DNA from: Chryseobacterium sp.
GTDB lineage: Bacteria > Bacteroidota > Bacteroidia > Flavobacteriales > Weeksellaceae
Length of the DNA stretch: 64,000 nt
Direction of reading: 5' to 3'
Assembly: GCF_019236175.1 (NCBI RefSeq)
Contig: NZ_JAFAJM010000005.1
Span: 286,288-350,287, forward strand
Shown: positions 16,575-25,143 of the stretch, one piece after another
How positions within the stretch are numbered: the first letter of the stretch is position 1
How the letters are laid out: every line of letters begins with the position of its first letter
Position numbers and translations under genes: made by a program
Notes under the pieces: model-generated
What the model was told of the DNA's origin: nothing
The model's database searches: none
The model's input: only the letters and a program-made list of their open reading frames with translations

Positions 16575-17438
16575 TTATTTTCTCTGGAAATAATTATACA
16601 GTAATTTTGAATAGTCTGAACCTGTATTGATGTTCATAAAACCAGCTGAGCTTCCGGAAAAATCTTCTTCCAAAGCTCTAAGTTTCTGTTTTTGGGCTTC
16701 TGCAAAGGTATAGCGCCACCTTGCACTGGAAGTATTTGCCCATATCTGTTTACCCGTTTCCGCATCATATAAAAGCGCATATCCTACATCGGGAATCTCA
16801 TTGTCTTTTTCATCATAGATACGCATTCCCAGCAACTGATGTTTTTTTGACGCCACCCGCAGTATTTTAGAATCATATCCATCCTCAAAATCCGAGAACA
16901 GAAATACGAGAGATTTTCTTTTAAAAATTCCCATCATATATTCCAGCGCCTTATCTATTTTAGACTCCGCAGGAATATAATCAGCTGTCAGAATATTACT
17001 GATAATAGAAAGAATATGTTTTCTTCCCTTTTGCGGAGGAATTACCTTATATACTTTATCAGCAAAAAGGATCAGTCCTACTTTATCATTATTCCCTGCC
17101 GCTGAGAAACCTAAACTGGCCGCAATTTCAGCTACATATTCCCTTTTCAGCTGGGTCTTTGTCCCATAATCCATTGAAGCAGAAATATCCACCAGAATCA
17201 TCATCGTCAGTTCTCTTTCTTCTTCCATTACCTTTACAAAAGGCTCACGGAAGCGTGCTGTTTTATTCCAGTCGATTCTTCTGATTTCATCACCAAACTG
17301 GTATGGGCGAACTTCCGAGAAGGTCATCCCCTGCCCTTTAAAGGCACTGTGATATTGCCCCATCAAAGCAGCCTCCGTCTTTTTTCTGGTACGGATTTCA
17401 ATCTGCTTTACTTTTTTTACAATATCTTTTATCTGCAT
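16575..17438 (-). CDS. DUF58 domain-containing protein
   Basis: The 287-residue cytoplasmic protein has the DUF58 signature (FSEVRPYQFGDEIRRIDWNKTARF, about residues 40-62, with the conserved RRIDW). A VWA-like fold follows, with a metal motif DISASMDYG at about 88. DUF58 proteins are regular partners of MoxR ATPases. There is a 27-base gap to the upstream GNAT gene and 66 bases to the next gene. Confidence 0.88.
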   Translation of the reverse strand: MQIKDIVKKVKQIEIRTRKKTEAALMGQYHSAFKGQGMTFSEVRPYQFGDEIRRIDWNKTARFREPFVKVMEEERELTMMILVDISASMDYGTKTQLKREYVAEIAASLGFSAAGNNDKVGLILFADKVYKVIPPQKGRKHILSIISNILTADYIPAESKIDKALEYMMGIFKRKSLVFLFSDFEDGYDSKILRVASKKHQLLGMRIYDEKDNEIPDVGYALLYDAETGKQIWANTSSARWRYTFAEAQKQKLRALEEDFSGSSAGFMNINTGSDYSKLLYNYFQRK

Positions 17439-17465
17439 ATTTTAGTTTAAGATTCAAAGTTCAAA

Positions 17466-17924
17466 CTAGCTTCTAAACTCAATGGATACATTCAGCCATT
17501 CGTCATCAAACTTCGGACTGTATTTTTTATAAAAATTAATAGCCGGCTCGTTCCAGTTTAATACCTGAAAAACCATCCCATTATAGGCATTTGATTTGCC
17601 ATACTCCAGCGTTGCATCAAATAATTTCTTTCCGATCTGCATTCCGCGCAGCTTTTCAGTGACAACCAGGTCCTCAAGATAGAGCCTTCTTCCTTTCCAT
17701 GTTGAATATCTGTCATAATACAAAGATATTCCAACAATTACTCCATTTAATTCAGCAACAAAAGCTCCCCACACAGGATTTTCGCCAAATCCATCTTTAG
17801 TAAATTCCTCAAGGCTTACCGTGACTTCATGAAGTGCTTTTTCGTATTCAGCCAGTTCTTTAATTAACCCCAGCATTGAACTGCAGTCCTCCAGAACTGC
17901 TTTTCTGATGATTAGTTCGCTCAT
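17466..17924 (-). CDS. GNAT family N-acetyltransferase inserted in the Bat operon
   Basis: The 152-residue GNAT protein resembles the diamine (spermidine/thialysine) acetyltransferase branch. It has the N-terminal IRKAVLEDCSSMLGLIKELAEYEKA and the acetyl-CoA loop VVTEKLRGMQIGKKLF (about residue 90), followed by NEPAINFYKK. It uses acetyl-CoA to acetylate an amine, substrate unknown. Its start overlaps the moxR stop by one base (TAATG), so it is translated as part of the operon. A GNAT at this place is not a standard Bat member. Confidence 0.88.
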   Translation of the reverse strand: MSELIIRKAVLEDCSSMLGLIKELAEYEKALHEVTVSLEEFTKDGFGENPVWGAFVAELNGVIVGISLYYDRYSTWKGRRLYLEDLVVTEKLRGMQIGKKLFDATLEYGKSNAYNGMVFQVLNWNEPAINFYKKYSPKFDDEWLNVSIEFRS

Positions 17925-18928
17925 TATGGTGCCTGGATTTTTGCTAAAATTCTGTTGATAATTTCTTCTGTTGAAATCTCTTCTGCTTCTGCTTCGAAAG
18001 TTAAGCCCATCCTATGTCTTAAGACATCTTTTGCCAGTGCTTTTACATCTTCAGGAATTACAAAAGCTCTTCCTCTCAGGAATGCATAAGCTCTTGACGC
18101 AATAGCAAGGTTAATAGAAGCTCTGGGAGAAGCTCCGAAACTGATATAGTTTTTAAGCTCAGAAAGACCGTAATTTTCCGGATAACGTGTTGCAAACACC
18201 ATATCCAGAATATATTTTTCAATTTTTTCATCCAGATAAATCTGGTTGATCAGTTCTTTGGCATCTACAATATCCTGAAGAGAGATTACGGGTTTTACAA
18301 CCGGTTGATGCGAGGTTGAAACCATTCTCATTACCTGTCTTTCATCTTCAAAAGAAGGATAATCTATAGTACATTTCAGCATAAAACGGTCGCTTTGCGC
18401 TTCCGGTAAAAGGTAAGTACCTTCCTGGTCAATCGGGTTCTGGGTAGCAAGTACCAGAAACGGTTTTGGAAGCTTCATGGTTTCATCACCAATAGTTACC
18501 TGTTTTTCCTGCATGACCTCTAAAAGAGCAGACTGTACTTTTGCCGGTGCACGGTTGATCTCATCCGCAAGTACGAAATTAGCGAATACAGGACCTTTTT
18601 TTATTGAAAAATCATTGTCTTTGATATTGTAAATCATTGTTCCCACCACATCTGCAGGAAGCAGATCCGGAGTAAACTGGATCCTTGAAAATTCACCATG
18701 AACAGCATCTGCCAATGTTTTGATGGCTAATGTTTTGGCAAGACCAGGAACGCCTTCAAGAAGAACGTGACCATTTCCCAAAAGCCCTACTAAAAGACGG
18801 TCTATCATATATTCCTGTCCAATAATAACTTTGTTGATTTCCTGTCTCAGAAGAGAAAATAAATAGTTTTTTTCTTTTACTTTTTCCGTCAACTGACGAA
18901 TGTCTTCTGCTTGATATGTATCTGACAT
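17924..18928 (-). CDS. MoxR-family AAA+ ATPase of the Bat operon
   Basis: The 334-residue protein is counted from the ATG at 18928 (MSDTYQAEDIRQLTEK), which matches the usual family N-terminus; an in-frame ATG at 18973 would add 15 residues. Walker A is GVPGLAKT (about 58), Walker B LADEINRAP (about 118), sensor LATQNP (about 157) and a C-terminal lid with FGASPRASINL. MoxR ATPases act as chaperone-like partners for VWA proteins, here BatA, BatB and DUF58. It is the first gene of the operon. Confidence 0.92.
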   Translation of the reverse strand: MSDTYQAEDIRQLTEKVKEKNYLFSLLRQEINKVIIGQEYMIDRLLVGLLGNGHVLLEGVPGLAKTLAIKTLADAVHGEFSRIQFTPDLLPADVVGTMIYNIKDNDFSIKKGPVFANFVLADEINRAPAKVQSALLEVMQEKQVTIGDETMKLPKPFLVLATQNPIDQEGTYLLPEAQSDRFMLKCTIDYPSFEDERQVMRMVSTSHQPVVKPVISLQDIVDAKELINQIYLDEKIEKYILDMVFATRYPENYGLSELKNYISFGASPRASINLAIASRAYAFLRGRAFVIPEDVKALAKDVLRHRMGLTFEAEAEEISTEEIINRILAKIQAP

Positions 18929-19139
18929 AGCTTGATTTAAAATAGTTGGTAAATTTCTGATAAATACTTGCATTAATCAACACAATGAATGCCATTTTTG
19001 AGTTAAAGTTTGTTAAATATTCCGTATAAAAAAGCGCTGCGGTACTATACCTCCTGATTTTCTTACAAATAAAACAAAATCCGGATGACTTCTACTGTAA
19101 TCTGCCAGATTTGCAACATTCCCATCGAAAGTAAAACAA

Positions 19140-19170
19140 AAATGTTGCGATAATTATTATCACAACATTT
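19140..19170 (-). terminator. Rho-independent terminator of the 431-residue secreted protein gene
   Basis: AAATGTTG (19140-19147) pairs with CAACATTT (19163-19170), with further ATAA/TTAT pairing inside. On the minus strand the stem is followed by TTTTTGTTTT. Confidence 0.75.
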
Positions 19171-19192
19171 CTATTGTATGGCAACAGATTGA

Positions 19193-20488
19193 TTAAAGTT
19201 TAGTAATGGCAATCGTAAATGTACCTTCCGGAACATCTACTGTTTCTTCATAAGACCCGACATTGATAAAATATTCTGTTCCGGCTGCTGTTGTAATGGT
19301 ACTGGTTTCAGCACCGCCTGCCCCTGCATTATCTACATTATCCACACAGACCAGATTAGCACAGGTTCCACTGTAAACATCCAGTTGAGCATCAAAAGTA
19401 CTTCCTGAAGGCATCGTGATTTTAATGGTAAACTGACCTCCGTCTCCTACAAACTTAAACCAGGTCCCATCGTTCATTGCATCAGCACAAACTGTTATAA
19501 AGCCGCCATTATTTGTAGCTGAAACTGCATCATCCTGCGTATATGTATAAGGAAAAGCCGATGCCAGTAATGCTCCGGAACAGGCATCATTTACGGGTAC
19601 CGGAGGAATTGTTTTAAACACAATATCTGCACATCCGGAGGATGCCACATTTGATGAAACAGAAGTCACTTTCAGATAATAATTGGTACTGGGATTAAGA
19701 GCTACAGACGGCGTAAAATTAGTTACCGTTACCGATTGTTGATTAATCACATCTGTTCCTCCCGGGCTTGTTCCCAATGAAATTTTATAAGAATCTGCTC
19801 CTGAAACAGGAAGCCAGCTAAAATTTGGAGCCAAAGGAATCAATTGGGCATTATTTACGGGATAATTCACAAAAGGACAAGCAGGAGTAGCGCCCGGCGT
19901 AAGTCCTAAAACACTGATTGCAGATTTATAATCCGCTCTTATTCCTCCCGGAGGAGAAGCGGGATCTACCACAGCACGATCTCCTTTATAATAAAGGGTA
20001 GAATACGGCATATGCGGATAAACATAAAAAGCTTCATCAAAATTATTAATATCAATACTTGGCGAATTTTCTTTCGTTGCTATCACTAAATTGTCCGTAT
20101 TATTATAAGCAAACGGTGTTGTAAATATCACCTGCACTTTACCGTTATTTTTAGTAACAATCCCCGAAAACACCTGAGTCAGCTGCGAAGAGGGAATCCA
20201 GTCTGCACCTGATGTAAAAGCTGTTTTAGCAGTATGTCCGAGATAAATCGTCCAGTCTGAAGAATCAGTAATAGTAGATGAAGGATTTAAATAAAATGAA
20301 AGTCCGGTGATATTTCCGGCCGCATTGGTATTGAGTTCCTGTTTAGGATAAATCTGCTGAACATAGGAGTAGGAAAAAAAACTACTCACCGGTGCCGTAC
20401 CTACACTTGTACTCCCTATGTTTAAATTAATCTGAGATTTAAACATCAATACTGATAACAATAAAAACAGAAGTAAACTTTTCTTCAT
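19193..20488 (-). CDS. Secreted protein with fibronectin-III-like and C-terminal beta-sandwich domain
   Basis: The 431-residue protein has a signal peptide (MKKSLLLFLLLSVLMFKSQ), an N-terminal beta-rich domain typical of flavobacterial surface proteins (about 20-200) and an FN3-like segment (about 210-300: PLAPNFSWLPVSGADSYKISLGTSPGG). A C-terminal domain follows (about 305-430), with paired Cys and GTWFKFVGDGGQFTIKITMPSG. This last region resembles T9SS-associated carbohydrate- or adhesion-type modules. No YPNP T9SS tail is present, so the export route after the Sec signal is unclear. It is divergent from the PNGase-F-like gene, with a 118-base shared upstream region. The enzyme activity is unknown. 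Confidence 0.7.
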   Translation of the reverse strand: MKKSLLLFLLLSVLMFKSQINLNIGSTSVGTAPVSSFFSYSYVQQIYPKQELNTNAAGNITGLSFYLNPSSTITDSSDWTIYLGHTAKTAFTSGADWIPSSQLTQVFSGIVTKNNGKVQVIFTTPFAYNNTDNLVIATKENSPSIDINNFDEAFYVYPHMPYSTLYYKGDRAVVDPASPPGGIRADYKSAISVLGLTPGATPACPFVNYPVNNAQLIPLAPNFSWLPVSGADSYKISLGTSPGGTDVINQQSVTVTNFTPSVALNPSTNYYLKVTSVSSNVASSGCADIVFKTIPPVPVNDACSGALLASAFPYTYTQDDAVSATNNGGFITVCADAMNDGTWFKFVGDGGQFTIKITMPSGSTFDAQLDVYSGTCANLVCVDNVDNAGAGGAETSTITTAAGTEYFINVGSYEETVDVPEGTFTIAITKL

Positions 20489-20581
20489 TATTAATTAAAT
20501 TATGATTGGATTCGATGCTAATTTAATAATAAAAAACCAAATTTTACAACAAAAAAATTACCATTTTAAATACTTCTTTAA

Positions 20582-20589
20582 TATATTTG
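20582..20589 (+). promoter_or_regulatory. TATATTTG promoter box of the PNGase-F-like gene
   Basis: A perfect TAnnTTTG match 17 bases before the ATG at 20607, giving a leader of about 10 nt. The -33 element is weak. Its presence supports 20607 over the upstream in-frame ATG at 20502. Confidence 0.65.
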
Positions 20590-20606
20590 CATCAAACACC
20601 AATCAT

Positions 20607-21941
20607 ATGTACAAAAAGCTATTTTTTTTAAGTCTATTTTGCGCAGGCCTTTTCCAGTCACAAACAACCGCCGTGAATCTGATTTCACAAGCTGTTTATT
20701 ATGACGGATATGCAGGTCCTGTATCGGATCCCGTTCCTTCAGGATTAATCAGGCTGGCCAATACAAGATATGCAAGAAAACTTACAGACACTGAGCTGAA
20801 TTCATTTAAAGCAAAAATCGCCATGAGAGTCACTATTGGTGCCCTTTGTGACAATTATGACCGTTTAGGAAGTGTTTTTTTAGCAATGGTTCCGAAAAAC
20901 CAGCCAACTTATGCGTTAACCGACACAAACGTTAAAAGGATTGAGGTAGGCAGATACATCACCCCTTTTATGAATAAGAACCGTTCTCCTCTTGAAGTAC
21001 CGTATACTTATGATCTGAGCAATTTATACAGCGTATTTCATAACACGGAACTTCGTAATCTGTATGATATGTACATGGAGCTGGATGTTTTTGGAGTACC
21101 TTATGCAGCACAAACTCAGGTTTCAGGATGTACAGGAAGAATTGATGTTTTTACGGGAACCCTTAGTTTTTTCTCCACTGATGCAGGAGCAACGCCGAGT
21201 GATTCCAATACACTCATCCCTATTCTGAGCTACAGCAGATTAAATAACTACAACAGCACCGATACAACAGGTGAAACGGTAAGAATTGTCAGTTTTAATT
21301 TGCCAAACGCAGTTACTGATGCACGCTTTTTTGTCATCTCAACACCTCACGGTGCCAACGCCGGAGGTGAAGAATATATAAGAAGGCAAAATTATACCTA
21401 TATCGATGATGTACAGATGCTCACTTATACTCCGGGAGGAATTTCCTGTGAACCCTACAGAGTATACAATACCCAGGGTAACGGAATTTATGGTGCCACC
21501 CCGAAAACATTTGACGACTGGACCTCATGGAACAACTGGTGTCCTGGAAATTCTGTACCCATCAGAGGATTTAGCCTCCCTACCATGACTGCCGGCAATC
21601 ATACTTTAAAGCATACGATACCTACTGCTGTTTTCAATCAGCAGCAAGGAGATGTTTATTTGTCTGTTTATATGCAAAGCAAGAGCAGTACGACTTTAGA
21701 TGTAAAAGATATTAAGACAATTGATGTCAATATATATCCTAATCCTACTTCTGATTTTGTAACGATAAAATCAAAAATAGATGTAGCCTCTGTCACTCTG
21801 TACAGCATGGATGGACGAAGACTGTCAGAAACATACAGGGAAAACAAAATAGATCTTTCCGGATACACTGCCGGTGTTTATTTTCTAAACATCAGCATGA
21901 AAGACGGAACGACATTCAGACATAAGATTATCAAAAAATAA
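20607..21941 (+). CDS. PNGase F-like glycoamidase with T9SS tail
   Basis: The 444-residue protein has a signal peptide (MYKKLFFLSLFCAGLFQSQ). Two domains then resemble the N- and C-halves of PNGase F, which cleaves N-glycans from asparagine. LCDNYDRLGSVFL (D85) aligns with the CDEWDRYANVYV segment that holds the catalytic Asp. GGEEYIRRQNYTYID (E256) aligns with the catalytic Glu segment. NNWCPGNSVPIR matches the NWxWCPGxxVPxR-like motif of the C-terminal domain. Residues from about 375 form a type A T9SS signal (NIYPNPTSDF ... KIIKK). Overall identity to PNGase F appears low, so the activity is inferred. The start at 20607 is set by the signal peptide. Confidence 0.75.
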   Translation: MYKKLFFLSLFCAGLFQSQTTAVNLISQAVYYDGYAGPVSDPVPSGLIRLANTRYARKLTDTELNSFKAKIAMRVTIGALCDNYDRLGSVFLAMVPKNQPTYALTDTNVKRIEVGRYITPFMNKNRSPLEVPYTYDLSNLYSVFHNTELRNLYDMYMELDVFGVPYAAQTQVSGCTGRIDVFTGTLSFFSTDAGATPSDSNTLIPILSYSRLNNYNSTDTTGETVRIVSFNLPNAVTDARFFVISTPHGANAGGEEYIRRQNYTYIDDVQMLTYTPGGISCEPYRVYNTQGNGIYGATPKTFDDWTSWNNWCPGNSVPIRGFSLPTMTAGNHTLKHTIPTAVFNQQQGDVYLSVYMQSKSSTTLDVKDIKTIDVNIYPNPTSDFVTIKSKIDVASVTLYSMDGRRLSETYRENKIDLSGYTAGVYFLNISMKDGTTFRHKIIKK

Positions 21942-21982
21942 ACAACAGAAAAACGACTCACCTGATGAGTGACCTGAAACTA

Positions 21983-22018
21983 AAAACCCTCCTTTTAAAC
22001 ATTTCTAAGGAGGGTTTT
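21983..22018 (+). terminator. Rho-independent terminator (12-bp perfect stem)
   Basis: AAAACCCTCCTT (21983-21994) pairs with AAGGAGGGTTTT (22007-22018) around a 12-base loop. Confidence 0.85.
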
Positions 22019-22117
22019 ATATTTATATTTTATGGACAAAATTATATATTAAGGGCAATAAATAACACTTTTTATCAAGAATTAAAAAACTTTAACTTTA
22101 ATCCTCCTTACAAAAAA

Positions 22118-22148
22118 TTGTCATTTCCAGTTTATTAAACTATTTTTG
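22118..22148 (+). promoter_or_regulatory. Bacteroidetes-type promoter of the dinB-like gene
   Basis: TTG (22118-22120), a 20-base spacer and TATTTTTG (22141-22148). Transcription would start near 22153, 16 bases before the ATG. Confidence 0.75.
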
Positions 22149-22168
22149 GAGATTAAAAATTTCGCAAA

Positions 22169-22639
22169 ATGAATTATCATTTTCAAGCGCACAGACAAGT
22201 AAGAAAAAACCTTTTAGATATTCTGCAGAATACTTCTCACGAGGACCTTCTGTTTATTCCTGATGGGTTCAACAATAATATATACTGGAATATTGCACAT
22301 ACCGTTGCTACCCAACAACTTTTGCATTATTATCTGAGTGGTAATCCTTTCCGAATTGATAAATACTGGATTGAGACTTACAAAAAAGGAACGTTACCTA
22401 ATCTTAATGTTCAAAAGTCGGAAGTGGAAGATCTGGAATTCCTGCTTACAGAAACATCAAAGATTTTAATGAAAGACTATGACAGTGATTTCTTTTCAGA
22501 TTACACGCCCTATACCACAAGTTTCGGAATGGATCTGAAGAGTATTCAGGATGCTATTATTTTTAACAATATGCATGAAAGCCTCCACTATGGATATGTG
22601 ATGGCACAGAAGAGGGCTATTTTAGGCGAAAAGTATTAA
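22169..22639 (+). CDS. DinB-family protein
   Basis: The 156-residue four-helix-bundle protein is of the DinB/YfiT type. The likely metal-binding histidines are in NIAHTV (about residue 48) and in the C-terminal NMHESLHYGYVM segment (about 136-141), in the family's usual order. DinB-like proteins are metal-dependent thiol (for example bacillithiol) transferases or have unknown roles. A bacillithiol-type thiol metabolism is plausible here, since a YpdA homologue lies at 29.9 kb. The gene has its own promoter. Confidence 0.8.
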   Translation: MNYHFQAHRQVRKNLLDILQNTSHEDLLFIPDGFNNNIYWNIAHTVATQQLLHYYLSGNPFRIDKYWIETYKKGTLPNLNVQKSEVEDLEFLLTETSKILMKDYDSDFFSDYTPYTTSFGMDLKSIQDAIIFNNMHESLHYGYVMAQKRAILGEKY

Positions 22640-22967
22640 ATATTTAGGATTCAGGGGGGTAAAGATATGGGGGGAAATACCCTATCAAACAACTAATCTT
22701 AACAATAATTTTAAACAGTGTAACGCCATTAATGGTTTTCAGGAGCCGGAATGAATACTATTGCTGAAAGGTCTGAAAGAAACCGGATTACAGTTTCACC
22801 GGGATTCTGACAGGAATTTTATTTCCGGGAAAAATTTGAAATACCAATTGAGCCCACAGAAACATTAAGTAAAAAGATCAGCTCTTTTATAAAACATTTA
22901 AATACAACAGATTTAAGAGGTATAAAGTACAAACTTTACACCTTATATATAAACCTTATACAACTCA
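22640..22967. other. Intergenic region with a possible gene remnant
   Basis: 328 bases with no complete gene. From about 22758 a stop-free stretch without ATG reads LKGLKETGLQFHRDSD and then NFISGKNLKYQLSP. A second frame follows, with EKFEIPIEPTETLSKKIS. This looks like decayed coding sequence of unknown origin. No convincing promoter for rlmB was found. Confidence 0.3.
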
Positions 22968-23705
22968 ATGAAAGACGATTTTATTTTCGGGCTGCGTCCC
23001 GTGATTGAAGCAATTGAAGCGGGAAAAACGATTGACAAGATCTTTGTGCAGAATGCACTTCAGGGTCCTATTTATGCTGAACTGAAAGCCATTTTAGCGA
23101 AAAATAAAATACGTCCCAATTATGTACCGGTTGAAAAACTGAACCGCTTCACAAGAAAGAACCATCAGGGAGTGGTTGCTTTTATTTCAGATGTTCCTTT
23201 TCATAAAGTAGAAGACATTGTTCCTCAATTATTTGAAGAAGGAAAAACTCCATTCTTATTAATTCTGGACAGACTTACTGATGTAAGAAATTTTGGAGCC
23301 ATCTGCAGAACTGCAGAATGCGTGGGAGTGGATGCCGTAATTATTCCTGAAAAAGGAGCAGCTCCTATCAACTCTGATGCCATTAAAACTTCTGCAGGAG
23401 GAATTTATAATATCAAGATCTGTAAAGAGAATAATCTTGCACATACGGTAGACTTCCTTCAACAGAGCGGAATCACAGTGTATGCGGCAAGTGAAAAAGC
23501 TCAGAAACTAATTTATGATGTCAACTTCACAGAGCCTTGTGCTATTGTTATGGGAAATGAAGAAACAGGGATTTCCAAAGAAGTATTACACCATGCGGAT
23601 GAAAAAATCAAGCTGCCTATTGAAGGAAAAACTCAGTCTTTAAATGTTTCCGTAGCATGCGGAGCAATTTTGTATGAAGCAGTGAGACAGAAGATTTTGA
23701 AATAA
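22968..23705 (+). CDS. rlmB: 23S rRNA 2'-O-methyltransferase RlmB (TrmH/SpoU family)
   Basis: The 245-residue SpoU-class methyltransferase has the N-terminal substrate-binding domain (FGLRPVIEAIEAGKTIDKIFVQ). In the catalytic domain motif 1 is DRLTDVRNFGAICRTAE (about 99-115), motif 2 is IVMGNEETGIS (about 193-203) and motif 3 is LPIEGKTQSLNVSVACGAILYE. The knot fold uses S-adenosylmethionine to methylate the ribose of G2251 in 23S rRNA (E. coli numbering). Length and motifs match RlmB better than the tRNA enzyme TrmH. Confidence 0.9.
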   Translation: MKDDFIFGLRPVIEAIEAGKTIDKIFVQNALQGPIYAELKAILAKNKIRPNYVPVEKLNRFTRKNHQGVVAFISDVPFHKVEDIVPQLFEEGKTPFLLILDRLTDVRNFGAICRTAECVGVDAVIIPEKGAAPINSDAIKTSAGGIYNIKICKENNLAHTVDFLQQSGITVYAASEKAQKLIYDVNFTEPCAIVMGNEETGISKEVLHHADEKIKLPIEGKTQSLNVSVACGAILYEAVRQKILK

Positions 23706-23739
23706 ATTATTCGATAACACAACATTAAAAAAATAGACA

Positions 23740-24789
23740 ATGAAAAACATAGCAGCAATAGCTCTCATCTCATCTATAGCCCTTGTATCTTGTAAAAAAG
23801 AAAAAGCCACCGTAACTAAAGTAGATCCTAAAACCGGAAAAACAGTTACGGTAGAAGTTCCGGCTGATTCTGTAGCAAAAGTAGCAGAAAACCCTGCTAT
23901 CAGAGACTCTGCAGGAATCGTCACCCAGACTTTTAAGCTTGAAAAAGGAAAAACATACCCTCTTACAACGTATCAGAGAGATGTAAAAACAATGACAGAT
24001 CCTCAGGGGAAATCTATTACGGCAACCAGCGAATCTACGGATGAAATGAATTTCACGGTAAACGATATCAAAGGAAATGTATATGACATTACTCTGAATC
24101 TTGTTGCTAAAAGAAGTTCTCAATCTGCACAGGGAAAAACCATTGTTGTAGATACCAAACAACCTATTCCTAAGGAAGATGACCTTAAAATGATCTGGAA
24201 TATCAACCGTGCTCTTACCGGAAATAAGCTTGATATGAAAATGGACAACAAAGGGAATGTAATTTCCATCACAGGTTTTGATGCTGTTTATACCAAGGTA
24301 TCCACAGCAGTAGGAACTCTTATCAAAGATGCCAATCAAAAAGCAAGTGTTGTATCAAGCCTTAAAGAAACTTTCAATGAAAAAGTATTGAAGGATCAGT
24401 TTAATAAAAATTTAACGATTATTCCTAAAAAAGGAGTTAAAATCGGAGAAAAATGGACAACTTCTGAAAATGCAGACGCAAGCGGAGCTATTAAAGTAAC
24501 ATCCAATTATGTTCTAAAAAGTTTAGGAAACGGAGCTGCAGAAATTACAGTATCCGGAGGAATTCCTAAGAAAACAGAAAAGAAAGCTCAGGGGCCTCTT
24601 ACGCATAGTTTAAGCAGCGAGCTTGTTCAGAACGGGACCATTAAGTTTGATCAAAGTTCAGGATGGATTACTAACCAGAATATCAATGTAGTGACTACAC
24701 AAATCGAAACGATTTCGGACGGAAAACAATCTCAGTCTATGAAAAGTGTTTCAAAATCTTCTGTGATGGTAAATCCTTCTGCAAAATAA
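23740..24789 (+). CDS. Lipoprotein of DUF6263 type
   Basis: The 349-residue protein has a lipoprotein signal (MKNIAAIALISSIALVSC, lipid-attached Cys at 18). A low-complexity charged linker follows and then a beta-rich domain (about 60-340), with FKLEKGKTYPLTTYQRD near the start and KVKIGEKWTTSENADASG-like repeats. I place it in the DUF6263-like group by overall pattern; function is unknown. It lies 34 bases after rlmB on the same strand. The next genes run in the same direction with no terminator seen before 29 kb. Confidence 0.7.
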   Translation: MKNIAAIALISSIALVSCKKEKATVTKVDPKTGKTVTVEVPADSVAKVAENPAIRDSAGIVTQTFKLEKGKTYPLTTYQRDVKTMTDPQGKSITATSESTDEMNFTVNDIKGNVYDITLNLVAKRSSQSAQGKTIVVDTKQPIPKEDDLKMIWNINRALTGNKLDMKMDNKGNVISITGFDAVYTKVSTAVGTLIKDANQKASVVSSLKETFNEKVLKDQFNKNLTIIPKKGVKIGEKWTTSENADASGAIKVTSNYVLKSLGNGAAEITVSGGIPKKTEKKAQGPLTHSLSSELVQNGTIKFDQSSGWITNQNINVVTTQIETISDGKQSQSMKSVSKSSVMVNPSAK

Positions 24790-24882
24790 TTCAAAAAAGT
24801 ATTTGAAGACTGTCATGTTTAAAGTTTGAGATTTTACACTCAGACTTTAGACTTTACCTCTTCAATTTTAAATTTTAAAATT

Positions 24883-25113
24883 ATGAAGTACATTCTTGAG
24901 CTCGTACTCACTGCCATTATTATTTTCTTTGTCTGGAATATTCTGAAAAGAATTTTCTTCAAGACATTTTATAGTTATCGGTTCAACAATAACAATAATG
25001 AGAATAATAAACAGCAGGACCTGCACGGTTCAAATAAGAATAACCAAAACCTCAATTGGGATGCGGAAACCGTAGACTATGAAGAGGTAAAAGAGAATAA
25101 AGACAAAAGGTAA
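24883..25113 (+). CDS. DUF4834-like small membrane protein
   Basis: The 76-residue protein is counted from the ATG at 24883 (MKYILELVLTAIIIFFVWNIL); the upstream in-frame start at 24826 lacks a membrane signal. One membrane span covers residues 3-22. A basic stretch and an Asn-rich tail follow, with acidic DAETVDYEEVKENKDKR at the end. DUF4834 proteins of this shape occur upstream of yfhO-like genes in Flavobacteriia. The next gene starts 30 bases later. Confidence 0.7.
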   Translation: MKYILELVLTAIIIFFVWNILKRIFFKTFYSYRFNNNNNENNKQQDLHGSNKNNQNLNWDAETVDYEEVKENKDKR

Positions 25114-25143
25114 AAATTCCAAGAAATAAAGATAATAACCAGC

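Noticed and set aside
13620..18928. Bat operon as an R-body, secretion or toxin system
   Set aside because: The MoxR, DUF58, BatA, BatB, TPR and BatD order fits the standard Bacteroidetes Bat cluster; only the GNAT is unusual.
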